From Comamonadaceae bacterium 2FH (GTDB lineage: Bacteria > Pseudomonadota > Gammaproteobacteria > Burkholderiales > Burkholderiaceae_C), in NCBI GenBank assembly GCA_005503335.1, contig SCMQ01000001.1, positions 62,001 through 126,000 on the forward strand: 64,000 bases of DNA, read 5' to 3'. The notes beneath the pieces are model-generated. The model saw nothing but the letters and a program-made list of their open reading frames with translations. It ran no database searches and was not told the DNA's origin. Shown piece after piece: positions 27,447-35,607 of the stretch. Within the stretch, counting starts at the first letter, position 1. The number at the start of each line of letters is the position of its first letter. The translations under genes were made by a program, and so were the position numbers.

Positions 27447-28424
27447 ATGATTTCCCGAAGGAAGATTCTCGAGGCAGTGCCCGCGCTCGCGGCAACTGCC
27501 TTTGCGGGCGGTGCCGTCGCGCAATCCGCCTATCCGACTCGGCTGGTGAAGATCGTCGTCGGCAACGCTGCCGGCGGCACGGACGACGCCATCAGCCGCT
27601 TCGTCGCCGACAGGCTCGCCAAGGAGTTCGGGCAGCCCGTGATCGTGGAGAACCGCGGGGGCGGCTCGACCACGATTGCAGGCACGTACGTCGCCTCCGC
27701 GCCTGCCGACGGGTATACGCTCATGTGCCTGATCAACACCGGCATCAACCAGACCGTGCTGCGAGACAAGCTGCCCTACAAGCTCAGCAGCTTCACGCCG
27801 GTGGCGGGTGTCGGCGGATTCCCGGTCGCTCTCGCTGTCTCGGCGACGGCCAAGCCGAAGATCACGAACATGCAAGAGCTGGTTGCGGCCGCACGGTCCG
27901 GCGACGGCATCACCTTCGGGTCCGGCGGTGTCGGGACCATGGGACACCTGACCTGCACGCGGCTGCTCAATGCCATCAAGGGCAAGGGTGTTCACGTGAG
28001 CTACAGGAACAATCCCGAGGGCTTGCAGGCATTGATCGGCGGCCACACACAGATGTTCTTTGCCTCGGCCTCCGAGGTGTCCGGCCTCAGGGGTGAGGAC
28101 AAGCTGCGCGTGCTGGCGGTCGCCACGCCGCAAAGGGCGGTGAACCTGCCCGACGTGCCGACCATGAAGGAGCTGGGTTTCCCGGACTTCGACGTCGCGC
28201 TCTGGCACGGGTTCGTCGCCCCCGCGGGAACGCCACCCGACATCGTGGCCAAGCTGGCAGACGGCATCACGCGCGCGGTTCGGGACCCCGAGTTCCTGAA
28301 CCGCTACGCGCCCCTTGCGTACCAGGAGAACATCAAGACGGGTGAAGCCCTGTCGGCCTTCATCAACGCGGAGGCGGCGCGTTGGAAGGAAGTGATTGTC
28401 GCCAACAACATCCGGCTCGAGTGA
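27447..28424 (+). CDS. Bug-family (TctC) periplasmic solute receptor
   Basis: A 325-residue receptor with a Tat-like signal (MISRRKILEAVPALAATAF, cleavage near AVAQS). The mature start YPTRLVKIVVGNAAGGTDDA is the family block. VIVENRGGGSTTIAGTYV, SAPADGYTLMCLI and YRNNPEGLQAL follow. It is about as similar to the receptors 32069-33046 and 33554-34528 as those two are to each other; all three share the DGYTxxCLI and NNPEGLxAL blocks, so they are in-window paralogues. GAGGAG precedes the start. No membrane partner genes are present. Confidence 0.93.
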   Translation: MISRRKILEAVPALAATAFAGGAVAQSAYPTRLVKIVVGNAAGGTDDAISRFVADRLAKEFGQPVIVENRGGGSTTIAGTYVASAPADGYTLMCLINTGINQTVLRDKLPYKLSSFTPVAGVGGFPVALAVSATAKPKITNMQELVAAARSGDGITFGSGGVGTMGHLTCTRLLNAIKGKGVHVSYRNNPEGLQALIGGHTQMFFASASEVSGLRGEDKLRVLAVATPQRAVNLPDVPTMKELGFPDFDVALWHGFVAPAGTPPDIVAKLADGITRAVRDPEFLNRYAPLAYQENIKTGEALSAFINAEAARWKEVIVANNIRLE

Positions 28425-28446
28425 CACACGGGCCGCGGAGAGACGG

Positions 28447-29375
28447 ATGAGCGAACCATCCGCTGACGGGGTGCCGGCCGTCGGCCGGCTGCGAGGCCGG
28501 CGCGTGGGCGAGACAAACCGGTGCCGACTCGGGCATCGGCAGGGCCACAGCCCTGCTGTTCGCGAAGGAGGGCGCCTCGCTCGCGCTTCTGGACCTCGAC
28601 CAGCAGGGCGTGGCCGAGACCGCGCGGCTGGTGGACGGCTATGGCTTGCAGGCCGACGTGTCGAGCGAAGGGTCCACTTCGGTGGCGGTCGAAGCGGCTG
28701 CCAAGGCGCTCAGCGGCATCGACGGCCTGGTCAATGCAGCCGGGATCATGCGCAGCAGTCCCATGGTCGAGACCTCGGCATCGGCTTGGCGCCGGGCCGT
28801 GGAAGTCAACCTGACCGGACCGCACATCGTGGCCCGATGCTGCCTGCCTTGGTTGCTCAAGGAACCGCACGCCACGATCGTCAACGTTGCTTCGGCTGCC
28901 GGGCTGCTGCTCAACGCACCGGGATTGACCGCGTATAGCGCCTCCAAGGGAGGCCTTCGTCAACCTGACGCGTGCGATGGCCGCGGAACTGGCACCCGCC
29001 GTTCGCGTGAACAGCGTCTGCCCTGGCATGGTGGACACGCCGATGGCGGATGGCTTCCGGGTCAATGTCGGAAATTACGCGCTCAAGCGGCTGGCCAAGC
29101 CCGATGAGATCGCGAGCGTGATCCTGTTCCTGACAAGCGCCGACGCGTCCTACGTGACCGGTGCGGCGCTGGCGGCGCACCCGGGCGTGGACAAGGCCTC
29201 CTTCACCGGATCGACCGAAACCGGACACAAAATCGTTCAGGTCTCGGCGGGCAACCTCAAGCGCCTGCAGCTCGAGCGGGGGGGCACATCGCCCGGCATC
29301 GTCTTCGCCGGCGCGGACATGGACATCGCCGTGCCCGGCGCTGCGATGGGCGTCTTCTCCAACAATGGCCCCGTG
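28447..29375 (+). pseudogene. Chimeric pseudogene: SDR with two frameshifts joined to an internal ALDH fragment
   Basis: ATG 28447 opens MSEPSADGVPAVGRLRGRRV, matching the start of the intact SDR 34625-35389. A frameshift near 28515 moves the cofactor motif ([19 protein letters not shown]) into another frame. A second near 28960 separates YSASKGG from [20 protein letters not shown]. At [10 protein letters not shown], where the intact paralogue reads ADGGRSFH, the frame instead enters [20 protein letters not shown] and continues through an ALDH core to GVFSNNG. The ALDH part lacks its catalytic Cys. It looks like an illegitimate recombination product and cannot make a working enzyme. Confidence 0.8.
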
Positions 29376-29427
29376 ATTCCCCTTCGCATTTCGGCGCCAA
29401 CCGTATCAATCCGCATGAAAGATACGA

Positions 29428-29604
29428 TTACCTCAGCATGGTCTCCACCGGCATCGGCGGGCGCCCTGTCTTCGCACGCGGGCAGTGCGGTTCGACGATC
29501 CGCACCAGCGCGGCCCAAGGCACCACGCGTTCCATCTCCTCGAGGAACTCGCGCTTGCGTGTCTTCTTCGTCGACAGGGTCAGGCCAAGTCCAAGTTGCT
29601 TCAT
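29428..29604 (-). mobile_element. IS5-family transposase N-terminal remnant
   Basis: ATG 29604 on the minus strand reads [20 protein letters not shown] and [20 protein letters not shown], then [18 protein letters not shown], followed by a stop. This is the start of an IS5-type transposase (DUF772 region). The catalytic domain is missing. It lies directly beyond the ALDH end of the chimeric pseudogene, so IS activity may have produced that junction. Nothing recognised in 29376-29427 or 29605-29673. Confidence 0.75.
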
Positions 29605-29673
29605 GGCTTCAGGTCACGCAAGGCGCGGGCCTGTTTTGCAGATGTTCCCTAACGGCACAGCCCGCCCCGGCAT

Positions 29674-30189
29674 TCAGGCCAGTATCTCCATAGCCTGCTT
29701 GAGCATCGTTTCGGCGTCGCTGACCCCGAACTTGCCCGACGCCTCGACATTCAAGCTCTTGACGACTCCATCGACAACCAGCATCGAGTAGCGACTGCTG
29801 CGCAGGCCCATACCGCGCTCGGTCAAGTCCAGCGTCAGTCCGACCGCCCTGGTGAAGTCGGCGCTACCGTCTGCCATCATTCGCACCTTGCCAGCGGTAT
29901 TCAGGTCGCGGCCCCAAGCGCCCATGACGAAAGCGTCGTTGACGGAGACGCACCAGATCTCGTCGATACCGACAGCCTTTAGCGCCTCGGACTTTTCGAC
30001 GTAGCCGGGAACGTGATTGACCGAGCAGGTCGGCGTATATGCCCCGGGTAGCGCGAAGAGTGCGATCTTCTTGCCGGCAGTCATCTCGGCCAGGTCAAAA
30101 GTGCTCGGCCCAAGCGAGCAGCCGTTGCCCTCGACCTCGATGAACTCCTGCAGCTTCGCTGCAGGCAACTTGTTGCCGACTTGGATCAT
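29674..30189 (-). CDS. Peroxiredoxin (Prx5-like, AhpC/TSA-redoxin family)
   Basis: A 171-residue thiol peroxidase. The peroxidatic Cys is in [20 protein letters not shown] at about residues 46-65. [20 protein letters not shown] and [17 protein letters not shown] are standard Prx5/Ahp1 blocks. It reduces peroxides in the cytoplasm, probably with glutaredoxin or thioredoxin. The ATG at 30189 is preceded by GGAGGCGAAC. It is 38 bp after the SDR 30228-31001 on the same strand. Unlike its neighbours it is a stress gene, and may have been carried along during rearrangement. Confidence 0.93.
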   Translation of the reverse strand: MIQVGNKLPAAKLQEFIEVEGNGCSLGPSTFDLAEMTAGKKIALFALPGAYTPTCSVNHVPGYVEKSEALKAVGIDEIWCVSVNDAFVMGAWGRDLNTAGKVRMMADGSADFTRAVGLTLDLTERGMGLRSSRYSMLVVDGVVKSLNVEASGKFGVSDAETMLKQAMEILA

Positions 30190-30227
30190 GTTCGCCTCCA
30201 GGGTTGAGAAATGAATTGGCCCAGCGA

Positions 30228-31001
30228 TTAGCGCAGCAAGCCATCCTTGACGCCGCCATCGCTGACGATGACCTGTCCCGTGATGAAGGACGAGTCGTCC
30301 GAAGCGAGGAACAGCACTGCGTTGGCGATGTCCCTCGCTTCTCCCACACGATGCAGGGCCGTCTGCTGCCTGTAGAGATCCAGGTAGGCCGCGTACTCTT
30401 GCGGCGTTCTGCGCGCCAGGCCCATCTCGGTCTGGATCACCCCGGGGGCGACGACGTTGACGTTGATGCCGTGCTCGCCCAGTGCCAGGGCCATGACCCG
30501 CGACAGGTTGTTGACCCCGGCCTTGCTGGCCGCGTAGTTGGCCATCGTGGGATTGCGCGCACCCAGCCCGGATAGCGAAGAGACGTTGATGATCTTCCCG
30601 TACTTGCGCGGGACCATGTGCTTCGCCACGGCCTGGCCGCACAGGAAAGTTCCCTTCAAGTCGACGGCGATGACGGCGTCCCAGTCCTCTTCCGTCATTT
30701 CCAGGAAGGGGGCAAAGCGGGTGATGCCGGCGTTGCAGACGAGGATGTCGATCTTGTCGAACGCGCCGATGGCGGCGTCCACCATGCGATCGACATCGGC
30801 CTTTCTCGATATGTCTGCGGTGACCGCCTTTGCCCGCCTGCCCAATCCTTCGATCTCCGCGACCAGGGATTCGAGGTTCGGCATGTGCAGGGCATTCGCG
30901 ACGATGTCGGCACCTTCTCGAGCCAAGGTCAGCGCGATCTCCCTGCCGATGCCGCGCGCCGCGCCGGTGACCAAGGCCACCTTGTTGTCCAACTTGCCCA
31001 T
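30228..31001 (-). CDS. Short-chain dehydrogenase/reductase (FabG-like)
   Basis: A 257-residue classical SDR. TGAARGIGREIALTLAREGA holds the cofactor loop, CNAGITRFAP the NAG block, NVSSLSG the Ser and NYAASKAG the YxxxK. VIVSDGGVKDG closes the fold. The ATG at 31001 follows GGAGCGTTGG; a TTG 12 bp upstream is less likely. It lies 52 bp downstream of the SDR 31054-31812, so the two SDRs and the peroxiredoxin form a probable operon driven from regulatory pair B. Confidence 0.92.
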   Translation of the reverse strand: MGKLDNKVALVTGAARGIGREIALTLAREGADIVANALHMPNLESLVAEIEGLGRRAKAVTADISRKADVDRMVDAAIGAFDKIDILVCNAGITRFAPFLEMTEEDWDAVIAVDLKGTFLCGQAVAKHMVPRKYGKIINVSSLSGLGARNPTMANYAASKAGVNNLSRVMALALGEHGINVNVVAPGVIQTEMGLARRTPQEYAAYLDLYRQQTALHRVGEARDIANAVLFLASDDSSFITGQVIVSDGGVKDGLLR

Positions 31002-31053
31002 CCAACGCTCCAATTTTTGTCAACACCTGACGGCCGCTGAGGTCCGCACCCCT

Positions 31054-31812
31054 TCAGGGCATGAATCGGCCGCCCGTGACGTCCAGGATCGCCCCGGTGA
31101 TGAATGACGCTTCATCAGAGGCCAAGAATGCGATTGCGTTGGCGACTTCCGACGGCTCGCCGTATCGCCTCATCGGGATCGTGGCAGTGAACGCGGCGAT
31201 TGCCTCTGGCGACGACGCGCCAGACATGGCCGTGTGCACGGGCCCAGGCGCAACGCAGTTGGCCGTGATGCCGTGCGGCGCGGCCTCCAGTGCCAGGGTT
31301 CTCGTGAATCCGATCAATCCCGCCTTGCTCGCGGCGTAATGAGCGCTGACGACCGGCGAAGTGGTTCGACCGCCGGCGGAAGCCACATTGATGATGCGTC
31401 CCCATCCACGTCGCCGCATGCCAGGCAATACAGCTCTGGACAGCTGGAACGGCGCCGTGAGGTTGACCGCGAGCACGTGGTTCCACTGTGCTGTCTCGAT
31501 CTCCTCGATCGGAAACTTGCCGCCTGCGCGCTTCGGATGAACGCCCGCGTTGTTGACCAATACATCGATGCGGCCCAGACGCTCTTCGACCGTCCGCACG
31601 AGCGTGATGATCTGCTGCTCATCCACCAGGTCGACGACATAGGGGTATGTCGCGCTGTCCGTGCTGCCCGCGATCTCGGCAGCGACACGCTTGACGTCGT
31701 CCGATCGATCCACCATGACGCAAGCAAATCCTGCCTGCGCCAAACGACGTGCCGTAGCAGCGCCGATCCCGACGGCAGCACCAGTCACGACCGCAACTTT
31801 AAGATTAATCAA
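31054..31812 (-). CDS. Short-chain dehydrogenase/reductase, TTG start
   Basis: A 252-residue classical SDR. TGAAVGIGAATARRLAQAG is the cofactor loop, LVNNAGVHPKRAG the NAG block, INVASAGGR the Ser and HYAASKAG the YxxxK. GAILDVTGGRFMP ends it. No ATG is available near the fold start. TTG at 31812 is placed 9 nt after AAGGAG and gives MINLKVAVVTG, so a TTG start is inferred. It is divergent from the Bug receptor 32069-33046, with regulatory pair B between them. Confidence 0.9.
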   Translation of the reverse strand: MINLKVAVVTGAAVGIGAATARRLAQAGFACVMVDRSDDVKRVAAEIAGSTDSATYPYVVDLVDEQQIITLVRTVEERLGRIDVLVNNAGVHPKRAGGKFPIEEIETAQWNHVLAVNLTAPFQLSRAVLPGMRRRGWGRIINVASAGGRTTSPVVSAHYAASKAGLIGFTRTLALEAAPHGITANCVAPGPVHTAMSGASSPEAIAAFTATIPMRRYGEPSEVANAIAFLASDEASFITGAILDVTGGRFMP

Positions 31813-31862
31813 GTCAGGGATCTCCTTCCAATGGAGCAGCTTACCCCTGCCACAGGAACAGC

Positions 31863-31954
31863 GTCCAGTTGGATATTCTTTCGCGAGGGTAAGGCGGGCT
31901 AACACCGCGCAAGGTTAGCGGCGCTGACGCAAGCGCAAGAATTCGCGACTGGAC
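31863..31954. promoter_or_regulatory. Copy B: inverted pair of the recurring element between divergent SDR and receptor genes
   Basis: The left half (31863-31904, 42 nt) reads GTCCAGTTGG... to CTAACA. The right half (31913-31954, 42 nt) reads GGTTAG... to CGACTGGAC. The two are an imperfect palindrome with an 8-nt centre, containing GCTAAC-N10-GTTAGC. The left half ends 51 bp from the SDR start (31812) and the right half ends 115 bp from the receptor start (32069), so each half faces outward to one operon. Confidence 0.65.
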
Positions 31955-32068
31955 TTTCCGCTGCTGCTCCTCGCACACTCTCCTTGGCCTCGCATAGAGG
32001 AGCTGCCGAGCGGCGCATAAGGCAATGCGCCTCGGCCGCGAGAGCGACACCGAGGCAGGAGACGACGT

Positions 32069-33046
32069 ATGACTTCCAGGCGACAGGTTCTGTTTGCTGT
32101 TCCTTCCCTTGCGACGATCGGCTTTGCGGGTGGCGTTGCCGCGCAGGCGGACTATCCGCAGCGCGTGGTGAAGATCGTGGTGGGCAACGCACCCGGCGGC
32201 AATGACGACACGATCACCCGATTCATTGCGGACAGGCTGACGAAGGAGTTCGGGCAGCCCGTGATCGTCGAGAACCGTGTTGGCGGATCGACCTCGATCG
32301 CAGGCGTGGCTGTTGCCACAGCGCCGCCGGACGGCTACACGCTCATGTGCCTGATCGGCACCGGCATCGTTCAGACGGTGCTGCGGGAAAAGCTGCCGTA
32401 CAAGCTCAGCAGCTTCGTGCCGATCGTGGGCATTGGCGGATTCCCCTTGGGCCTTGCGGTTTCGGCGACTGCCACGCCGAAGATCACCAACCTCCAAGAG
32501 TTGACGGCGGTGGCTCGTTCAGCGGACGGCATCACCTATGCCTCGGGCGGTGTCGGCACCATGGCGCACCTTAACACCGTGCGATTCCTCAAGGCGATTC
32601 AGGGCAAGGGCGTGCATGTCTCCTACAGAAACAATCCCGAGGGCCTGAATGCGTTGGTAGGGGGCTTCACCCAGATGATGTTCGGATCGGCCCAGGAAGT
32701 GGCTGCTCTGAGGGGCGAAGACAAGCTTCGCGTTCTTGCGGTGACCTCGGAGCAACGGTTGCCGAATCTTCCCGATGTGCCGACCATGCGGGAGTTGGGC
32801 TTCCCGGCCATCAATCCGACGCTTTGGTACGGGTACGTTGCTCCGGCTGGCACGCCCCCCGCAATCGTGTCGAAGCTCGCAGATGCCATTACGCGCGCCG
32901 TCCGTGACCCAAGCTTCCAGAACCGGTACAAGCCCTTATCGTTCGTGGAGGACATCAAGACGGGCGAGGCCCTGACCTCCTTCATCAACGCAGAGGCGGC
33001 ACGATGGAAGGAAGTGATCATCGAGAACAAGATCCGAGTCGAGTGA
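32069..33046 (+). CDS. Bug-family (TctC) periplasmic solute receptor
   Basis: A 325-residue receptor with an SRR-type signal (MTSRRQVLFAVPSLATIGFA, cleavage near VAAQA). YPQRVVKIVVGNAPGGNDDT, VENRVGGSTSIAGVAV, APPDGYTLMCLI and YRNNPEGLNALVGG are family blocks. It is a clear paralogue of 27447-28424 (shared IVVGNAxGG and KLPYKLSSFxP). It faces away from the SDR operon across regulatory pair B. It is followed by a scrambled stretch (33050-33418) rather than by a catabolic gene. Confidence 0.93.
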   Translation: MTSRRQVLFAVPSLATIGFAGGVAAQADYPQRVVKIVVGNAPGGNDDTITRFIADRLTKEFGQPVIVENRVGGSTSIAGVAVATAPPDGYTLMCLIGTGIVQTVLREKLPYKLSSFVPIVGIGGFPLGLAVSATATPKITNLQELTAVARSADGITYASGGVGTMAHLNTVRFLKAIQGKGVHVSYRNNPEGLNALVGGFTQMMFGSAQEVAALRGEDKLRVLAVTSEQRLPNLPDVPTMRELGFPAINPTLWYGYVAPAGTPPAIVSKLADAITRAVRDPSFQNRYKPLSFVEDIKTGEALTSFINAEAARWKEVIIENKIRVE

Positions 33047-33158
33047 CACTCGCTCTGTGAGCGGCCATCCCTGATGCATTCGTTGCCAAGCCTGTGCTGA
33101 CCATCCGCCGGTCACAGCTGCGTGGTGAGCGCCGCTGCGGCTTCGCGGGGCGGCCGGT

Positions 33159-33208
33159 TCACTTGGCCAGAGACTTGACGATCTCCAGCATGCGGTCCAG
33201 CGGGCCGT
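33159..33208 (-). pseudogene. LysR 3' end fragment
   Basis: Sixteen codons before a TGA at 33159-33161 read HGPLDRMLEIVKSLAK. The intact LysR 35608-36540 ends in a near-identical way (DPALDRMIEIIKVLAK). Nothing upstream on this strand continues a LysR, because at 33208/33209 the DNA switches to the 3' part of an ALDH in the opposite direction. It marks a rearrangement breakpoint. Confidence 0.65.
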
Positions 33209-33418
33209 GCGATCCGGATGTCGAAAGCGCTCAAGGCGGGCATGGTCTGGGTCAACACCTACCGGGCCTACAGCTTCCTGGTGCCTATCGGGGGCATGAA
33301 GCAATCCGGTCTGGGGCGCGAGAGCGGCATCGAGGCCATCAATGAATACCTCGAGACGAAGAGCGTGATGATTTCGACCGCAGCGAGCGCGCCGGTCGAC
33401 GCCTTCCTGCAACGCTGA
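33209..33418 (+). pseudogene. ALDH 3' fragment, near-identical duplicate of 27207-27416
   Basis: The fragment begins in-frame with IRMSKALKAGMVWVNTYRAY and runs to the gene's natural stop. The first 130 bp differ from 27207-27336 by only a few bases; the last 80 bp differ more, mostly at third positions. The gradient suggests recent duplication or gene conversion of the 5' part. The catalytic domain is absent. It is followed after about 135 bp by a Bug receptor and an SDR, the same order as the intact module at 25929-28424. Confidence 0.85.
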
Positions 33419-33553
33419 CAACCTGCCTGGACAGAGTGACGCATTCTGTTTTGTCTCCGATGAGGTTCGCGTCGGAGATGGAGGCGCTCGCAATGAGCTT
33501 GGTAAGTAAGTCGTTTGGACTTCGATGAAGATCCGTTCATAAAAGGAGATGAC

Positions 33554-34528
33554 ATGATTTCGAGAAGAGATATTCTGCGTGCCGCACCGGCTCTGGTGGC
33601 GGCGGGCGCCACGGGGACCGCTTTCGCACAGACGTCCTATCCGACACGCCCGATACGCATCATCGTCTGCAACCCTCCGGGCGGGACTGATGATGTCATA
33701 AGCCGTATCTTGGCCAAGAAAATGATGGCTGAATTTGGCCAGCCTGTGGTTGTGGAAAACCGTGGCGGCGCTTCAACCACGATTGGTGCAGCCGCAGCCG
33801 CTGCATCGGCGCCCGACGGTTATACGATTCTCTGTCTTATCAGCGCAGGCATTAACCAAACCGCACTTCGGGAAAAGCTTCCGTATAGCCTCAACAGTTT
33901 GGTGCCCATCGCCGGTGTAGGCGGCTTCCCTCTGGCCCTGGCTGTTTCGACGGAGTCGAAAATTGCGACCATTGATGAGCTGAAAGCCGTTGCAAGGTCG
34001 CCTGGTGGCATCAAATACACTACCGCAGGCGTTGGAACCATGGCTCACCTTACTTCAGTCAGGTTCCTCAAGGCAATCCAAGGCACTGGGCTGAACGTGG
34101 CATACAAGAACAATCCCGAAGGACTGAACGCGCTCATGGCAGGGTTCACCCAGATGATGTTCGCTTCGGAATCCGAGGTGGCGGCCCTTCGAGCGGGCGG
34201 CAAGCTGCGCGCACTGGCGGTTACATCGCCTCAGCGCGGCACCAGCCTTCCTGACGTGCCTACGATGCGGGAATTGGGTTTTCCATCCATCGATCCAACG
34301 CTTTGGCACGGTTTCGTGGCTCCGGCGGGCACGCCCGCCGACATCGTTGCGAAGCTGGCGGGGGCGATCACCAAGGGCGTCAAGGACCCGGAGTTCCAAA
34401 ACCTCCTCAAGCCTATGGGGTTCCAGGAAGACCTCAAGACAGGAGAGGCGCTCAAACAATTCATCGCAGGAGAGGCGGCTCGCTCGCGCGAAGTCATCGT
34501 GGAAAACAAGATCCAGGTGAGCGACTAA
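33554..34528 (+). CDS. Bug-family (TctC) periplasmic solute receptor
   Basis: A 324-residue receptor with an SRR-type signal (MISRRDILRAAPALVAAGAT, cleavage near AFAQT). YPTRPIRIIVCNPPGGTDDV, VENRGGASTTIGAAA, APDGYTILCLI and YKNNPEGLNALMAG are family blocks. The ATG at 33554 follows AAAAGGAGATGAC. It uses noticeably more A/T at third positions than its paralogues 27447-28424 and 32069-33046, so it may have a separate recent history. It lies upstream of the SDR 34625-35389 and the LysR 35608-36540. Confidence 0.93.
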   Translation: MISRRDILRAAPALVAAGATGTAFAQTSYPTRPIRIIVCNPPGGTDDVISRILAKKMMAEFGQPVVVENRGGASTTIGAAAAAASAPDGYTILCLISAGINQTALREKLPYSLNSLVPIAGVGGFPLALAVSTESKIATIDELKAVARSPGGIKYTTAGVGTMAHLTSVRFLKAIQGTGLNVAYKNNPEGLNALMAGFTQMMFASESEVAALRAGGKLRALAVTSPQRGTSLPDVPTMRELGFPSIDPTLWHGFVAPAGTPADIVAKLAGAITKGVKDPEFQNLLKPMGFQEDLKTGEALKQFIAGEAARSREVIVENKIQVSD

Positions 34529-34553
34529 GGCCGGGGAACGGCCTGATCGCATG

Positions 34554-34588
34554 GTTGCCGGAGCCCGGGTTTCGGGCTGCCCGGCAAC
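34554..34588 (+). terminator. Strong hairpin between receptor and SDR
   Basis: GTTGCCGG pairs with CCGGCAAC, and inside it AGCCCG pairs with CGGGCT around a GGTTT loop. Only TGTTG follows, so it lacks a proper U-tract. It may be a leaky terminator or a processing/stability hairpin that lowers SDR expression relative to the receptor. Confidence 0.4.
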
Positions 34589-34624
34589 TGTTGAACAAAA
34601 CGTGATTTATCTGGGTTGTTGGAA

Positions 34625-35389
34625 ATGACTGAAAAAGCTTTAGGAGCGACCGACGGCGCGCTCTCGACATCGGGCGAGCGGCTCCAGGGGCGTCGGATCG
34701 TGATCACGGGGGCTGCGTCTGGCATTGGACGCACGACGGCGCAGCTCTTTGCGCGCGAGGGCGCATCGCTTGCGCTGCTGGACCGTGATGAATGCGGGCT
34801 TGCCGAGACCGCTCGCGAGACGGGCGGTCACGCTTTTCCGGTGGATGTGACTAACGAAGAGGCGGTGTCTGCCATCATCGACAAAGCCGGTGCCGCGTTG
34901 GGCGGCATTGATGGTGTTGTCAATGCAGCGGGTATCATGTGTTCGAGTCGGGTGCCTGAGACGCCCGCTGCGACATGGCGGCGTGTTCTGGAGGTCAATC
35001 TGACCGGCCCGTACCTCGTGATTGCCAGCTGTTTGCGGTGGATGGAAAAGGAGTCCGAGGCTACGATTGTCAACATCGCTTCGGCGGCGGGCTTGCTGCC
35101 TAACGCACCGGGCTTGACCGCGTATGCGGCATCCAAGGGCGGTGTGGTCAACCTGACGCGTGCATTGGCCGCCGAGTTGGCGCCCAAAATTCGAGTCAAC
35201 AGCGTTTGCCCCGGCATGGTGGACACCCCGATGGCGGACGGCTTCCGAGGTAACGTAGGAAACTATGCGCTCAAGAGGCTGGCCGACCCAGTCGAAATTG
35301 CCCGCGCCATTCTCTTCCTGACAAGCGCTGAGTCATCCTACGTCACCGGCGCGGCTCTGGCCGCGGATGGGGGGCGGTCGTTCCATTGA
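34625..35389 (+). CDS. Short-chain dehydrogenase/reductase
   Basis: A 254-residue classical SDR. TGAASGIGRTTAQLFAREGA is the cofactor loop, VNAAGIMCSSRV replaces the usual NNAG by NAAG, IASAAGLL holds the Ser and YAASKGGVVN the YxxxK. GAALAADGGRSFH ends it. It is the intact paralogue of the chimeric pseudogene 28447-29375. The TTG codons just upstream are possible alternative starts; the ATG at 34625 is preferred, although the ribosome site is weak. It is 96 bp after the receptor. Confidence 0.9.
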   Translation: MTEKALGATDGALSTSGERLQGRRIVITGAASGIGRTTAQLFAREGASLALLDRDECGLAETARETGGHAFPVDVTNEEAVSAIIDKAGAALGGIDGVVNAAGIMCSSRVPETPAATWRRVLEVNLTGPYLVIASCLRWMEKESEATIVNIASAAGLLPNAPGLTAYAASKGGVVNLTRALAAELAPKIRVNSVCPGMVDTPMADGFRGNVGNYALKRLADPVEIARAILFLTSAESSYVTGAALAADGGRSFH

Positions 35390-35607
35390 GCGTCCGCCCG
35401 CTCACCGTCTGTTCTCCAGGTGCCACCTCAAGGGGGCAAATGGTGCGCATTTCGTCCTCGTTGGCAATCTGTCGACGGCCCCGGCCCCGGCCCCGGCGCT
35501 GGGCAGCGGTCGGTTCGTCGAGCTGACGAGCCGGTGCAAATCGCGAGCGGACGGCCGCCGACGTCTGCAGCTCGCCTGCGTCAACGTAAGAGTACACTAG
35601 GCGCCCG

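Noticed and set aside
25965-28427. An 820-codon open frame on the minus strand
   Set aside because: Antisense to the ALDH and Bug genes, spanning both and their spacer; low-complexity His/Arg-rich sequence without family blocks.
33421-33553. Copy of the recurring upstream element before the receptor at 33554
   Set aside because: GGTTCG and TTTGGAC occur, but spacing is about 57 nt and the core CTTAC/A-rich part does not match.
35477-35496. Short tandem repeat of a CCCCGG-type hexamer upstream of LysR
   Set aside because: Only about three units; probably low-complexity GC-rich sequence. No evidence of a regulatory role.
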